Below are positions 63,475-64,000 of a DNA stretch of 64,000 bases, in pieces. Under the pieces are notes generated by a model, which saw only the letters and a program-made list of their open reading frames with translations, searched no databases and was not told the origin of the DNA. A program made the translations under genes and the position numbers. Every line of letters begins with the position of its first letter. Within the stretch, counting starts at the first letter, position 1. The stretch comes from Sediminicola sp035798135 (GTDB taxonomy: Bacteria > Bacteroidota > Bacteroidia > Flavobacteriales > Flavobacteriaceae), in contig JAPFBR010000006.1 in the NCBI GenBank assembly GCA_035798135.1, positions 62,001-126,000 on the forward strand. Direction: 5' to 3'.

Positions 63475-64000
63475 ATGAAAGAAGTAGTCATTGTATCTGT
63501 TGCTAGAACTCCCATAGGTAGTTTTATGGGGGGTTTATCCAGCATCCCTGCTCCCAAATTAGGCGCTATCGCGATTAAAGGGGCCTTGGACAAAATCAAT
63601 TTGGACCCTAAATTGGTCGAAGAGGTTTTAATGGGTAATGTAGTACAAGCAGGGACAGGACAAGCTCCCGCCAGACAAGCAGCTATTTATGCCGGAATTC
63701 CGGACACTGTCCCATGTACGACAATTAATAAGGTATGTGCCTCAGGAATGAAGACCGTAATGCAGGCAGCACAAAGTATCGCTTTGGGCGATGCTTCAAT
63801 TATAGTAGCAGGAGGCATGGAAAACATGAGTTCCATTCCCCATTATGTGCATATGAGAAATGGACATAAATTTGGACCTGCCACCTTGATCGATGGCATG
63901 CAAAAGGATGGTTTGGTCGATGCCTATGACCAAAACGCGATGGGTACTTGTGCGGACGCATGTGCTACCGAATATAAATTCACAAGGGAAGATCAAGATG
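63475..64000 (+). CDS. Acetyl-CoA C-acyltransferase (thiolase), N-terminal part
   Basis: The first 175 codons of a thiolase running off the window end. The N-terminal domain is clear: VSVARTPIGSFMGGL at residues 8-21, GNVVQAGTGQAPARQAA near 54-70, the nucleophilic C88 in NKVCASGMK, and AGGMENMSSIPHY near 115. The enzyme condenses or cleaves acyl-CoA with acetyl-CoA (acetoacetyl-CoA thiolase or beta-oxidation thiolase); the part that would separate biosynthetic from degradative types is not fully visible, though the length up to the Cys and the sequence fit acetyl-CoA acetyltransferase. Start ATG 63475; no in-frame alternative is better. Confidence 0.93.
   Translation, partial: MKEVVIVSVARTPIGSFMGGLSSIPAPKLGAIAIKGALDKINLDPKLVEEVLMGNVVQAGTGQAPARQAAIYAGIPDTVPCTTINKVCASGMKTVMQAAQSIALGDASIIVAGGMENMSSIPHYVHMRNGHKFGPATLIDGMQKDGLVDAYDQNAMGTCADACATEYKFTREDQD

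Overview
The window comes from a chromosome of a marine-type Bacteroidota, most likely a member of the Flavobacteriaceae. The reasons are low GC, SusC/SusD pairs, a type IX secretion C-terminal domain, signal peptides ending in Ala-Gln, near absence of Shine-Dalgarno sequences, and promoters of the Bacteroidota form TTG-N17-23-TAnnTTTG. I cannot fix the genus. I saw no mobile element, prophage, CRISPR array or rRNA.

Layout. 1-9113 is core: the end of a RidA gene, an N-acetylglucosamine-kinase-like gene, pfkA-gapA, a TamB-like giant, and divergent tsaD with a TfoX-like gene. 9227-11704 is a T9SS-exported GH16 beta-glucanase. 11946-16724 is a run of plus-strand housekeeping genes: rsmE, a DUF4159 protein, an AI-2E-type permease, a methyltransferase and an acidic lipoprotein. 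16865-18783 holds a VanX-type dipeptidase and a secreted GH130 enzyme.

18849-30762 is a first accessory block. A minus-strand operon encodes a GMC flavo-oxidoreductase with a CxxCxxCxxxC cluster, its Tat-type subunit 3, and an exported xylose-isomerase-like TIM barrel. Divergent from it is a SusC-SusD pair followed by a large FG-GAP/ASPIC lipoprotein. The block has no classical depolymerase apart from the GH130 enzyme. I infer an oxidative (3-keto-sugar type) route for small glycosides; this is the best candidate here for little-described biology.

30766-35011 holds a thioredoxin-fold YyaL homologue, an esterase and a BASS transporter. 35033-53750 is a classical polysaccharide utilization locus read on the minus strand: SusC, SusD, a two-LamG lipoprotein, two tandem PF10091/GH144-like enzymes, GH43, an esterase, a sulfatase, GH2 and GH3. 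Just upstream lies a membrane-anchored beta-propeller/Y_Y_Y/LuxR-HTH regulator (53997-56759). The gap between regulator and SusC carries paired repeats with 11-bp spacing that look like its operator. The enzymes suggest a sulfated, probably acylated, beta-linked glycan; the exact substrate cannot be read from sequence.

57175-60501 is an orphan CheB-CheR-PAS-histidine kinase. 60908-61195 is a tRNA operon (Ser-Pro-Arg, minus strand) with a visible promoter and terminator. 61309-63354 is a 7TM-HD phosphodiesterase, and the window ends in the 5' part of a thiolase gene.
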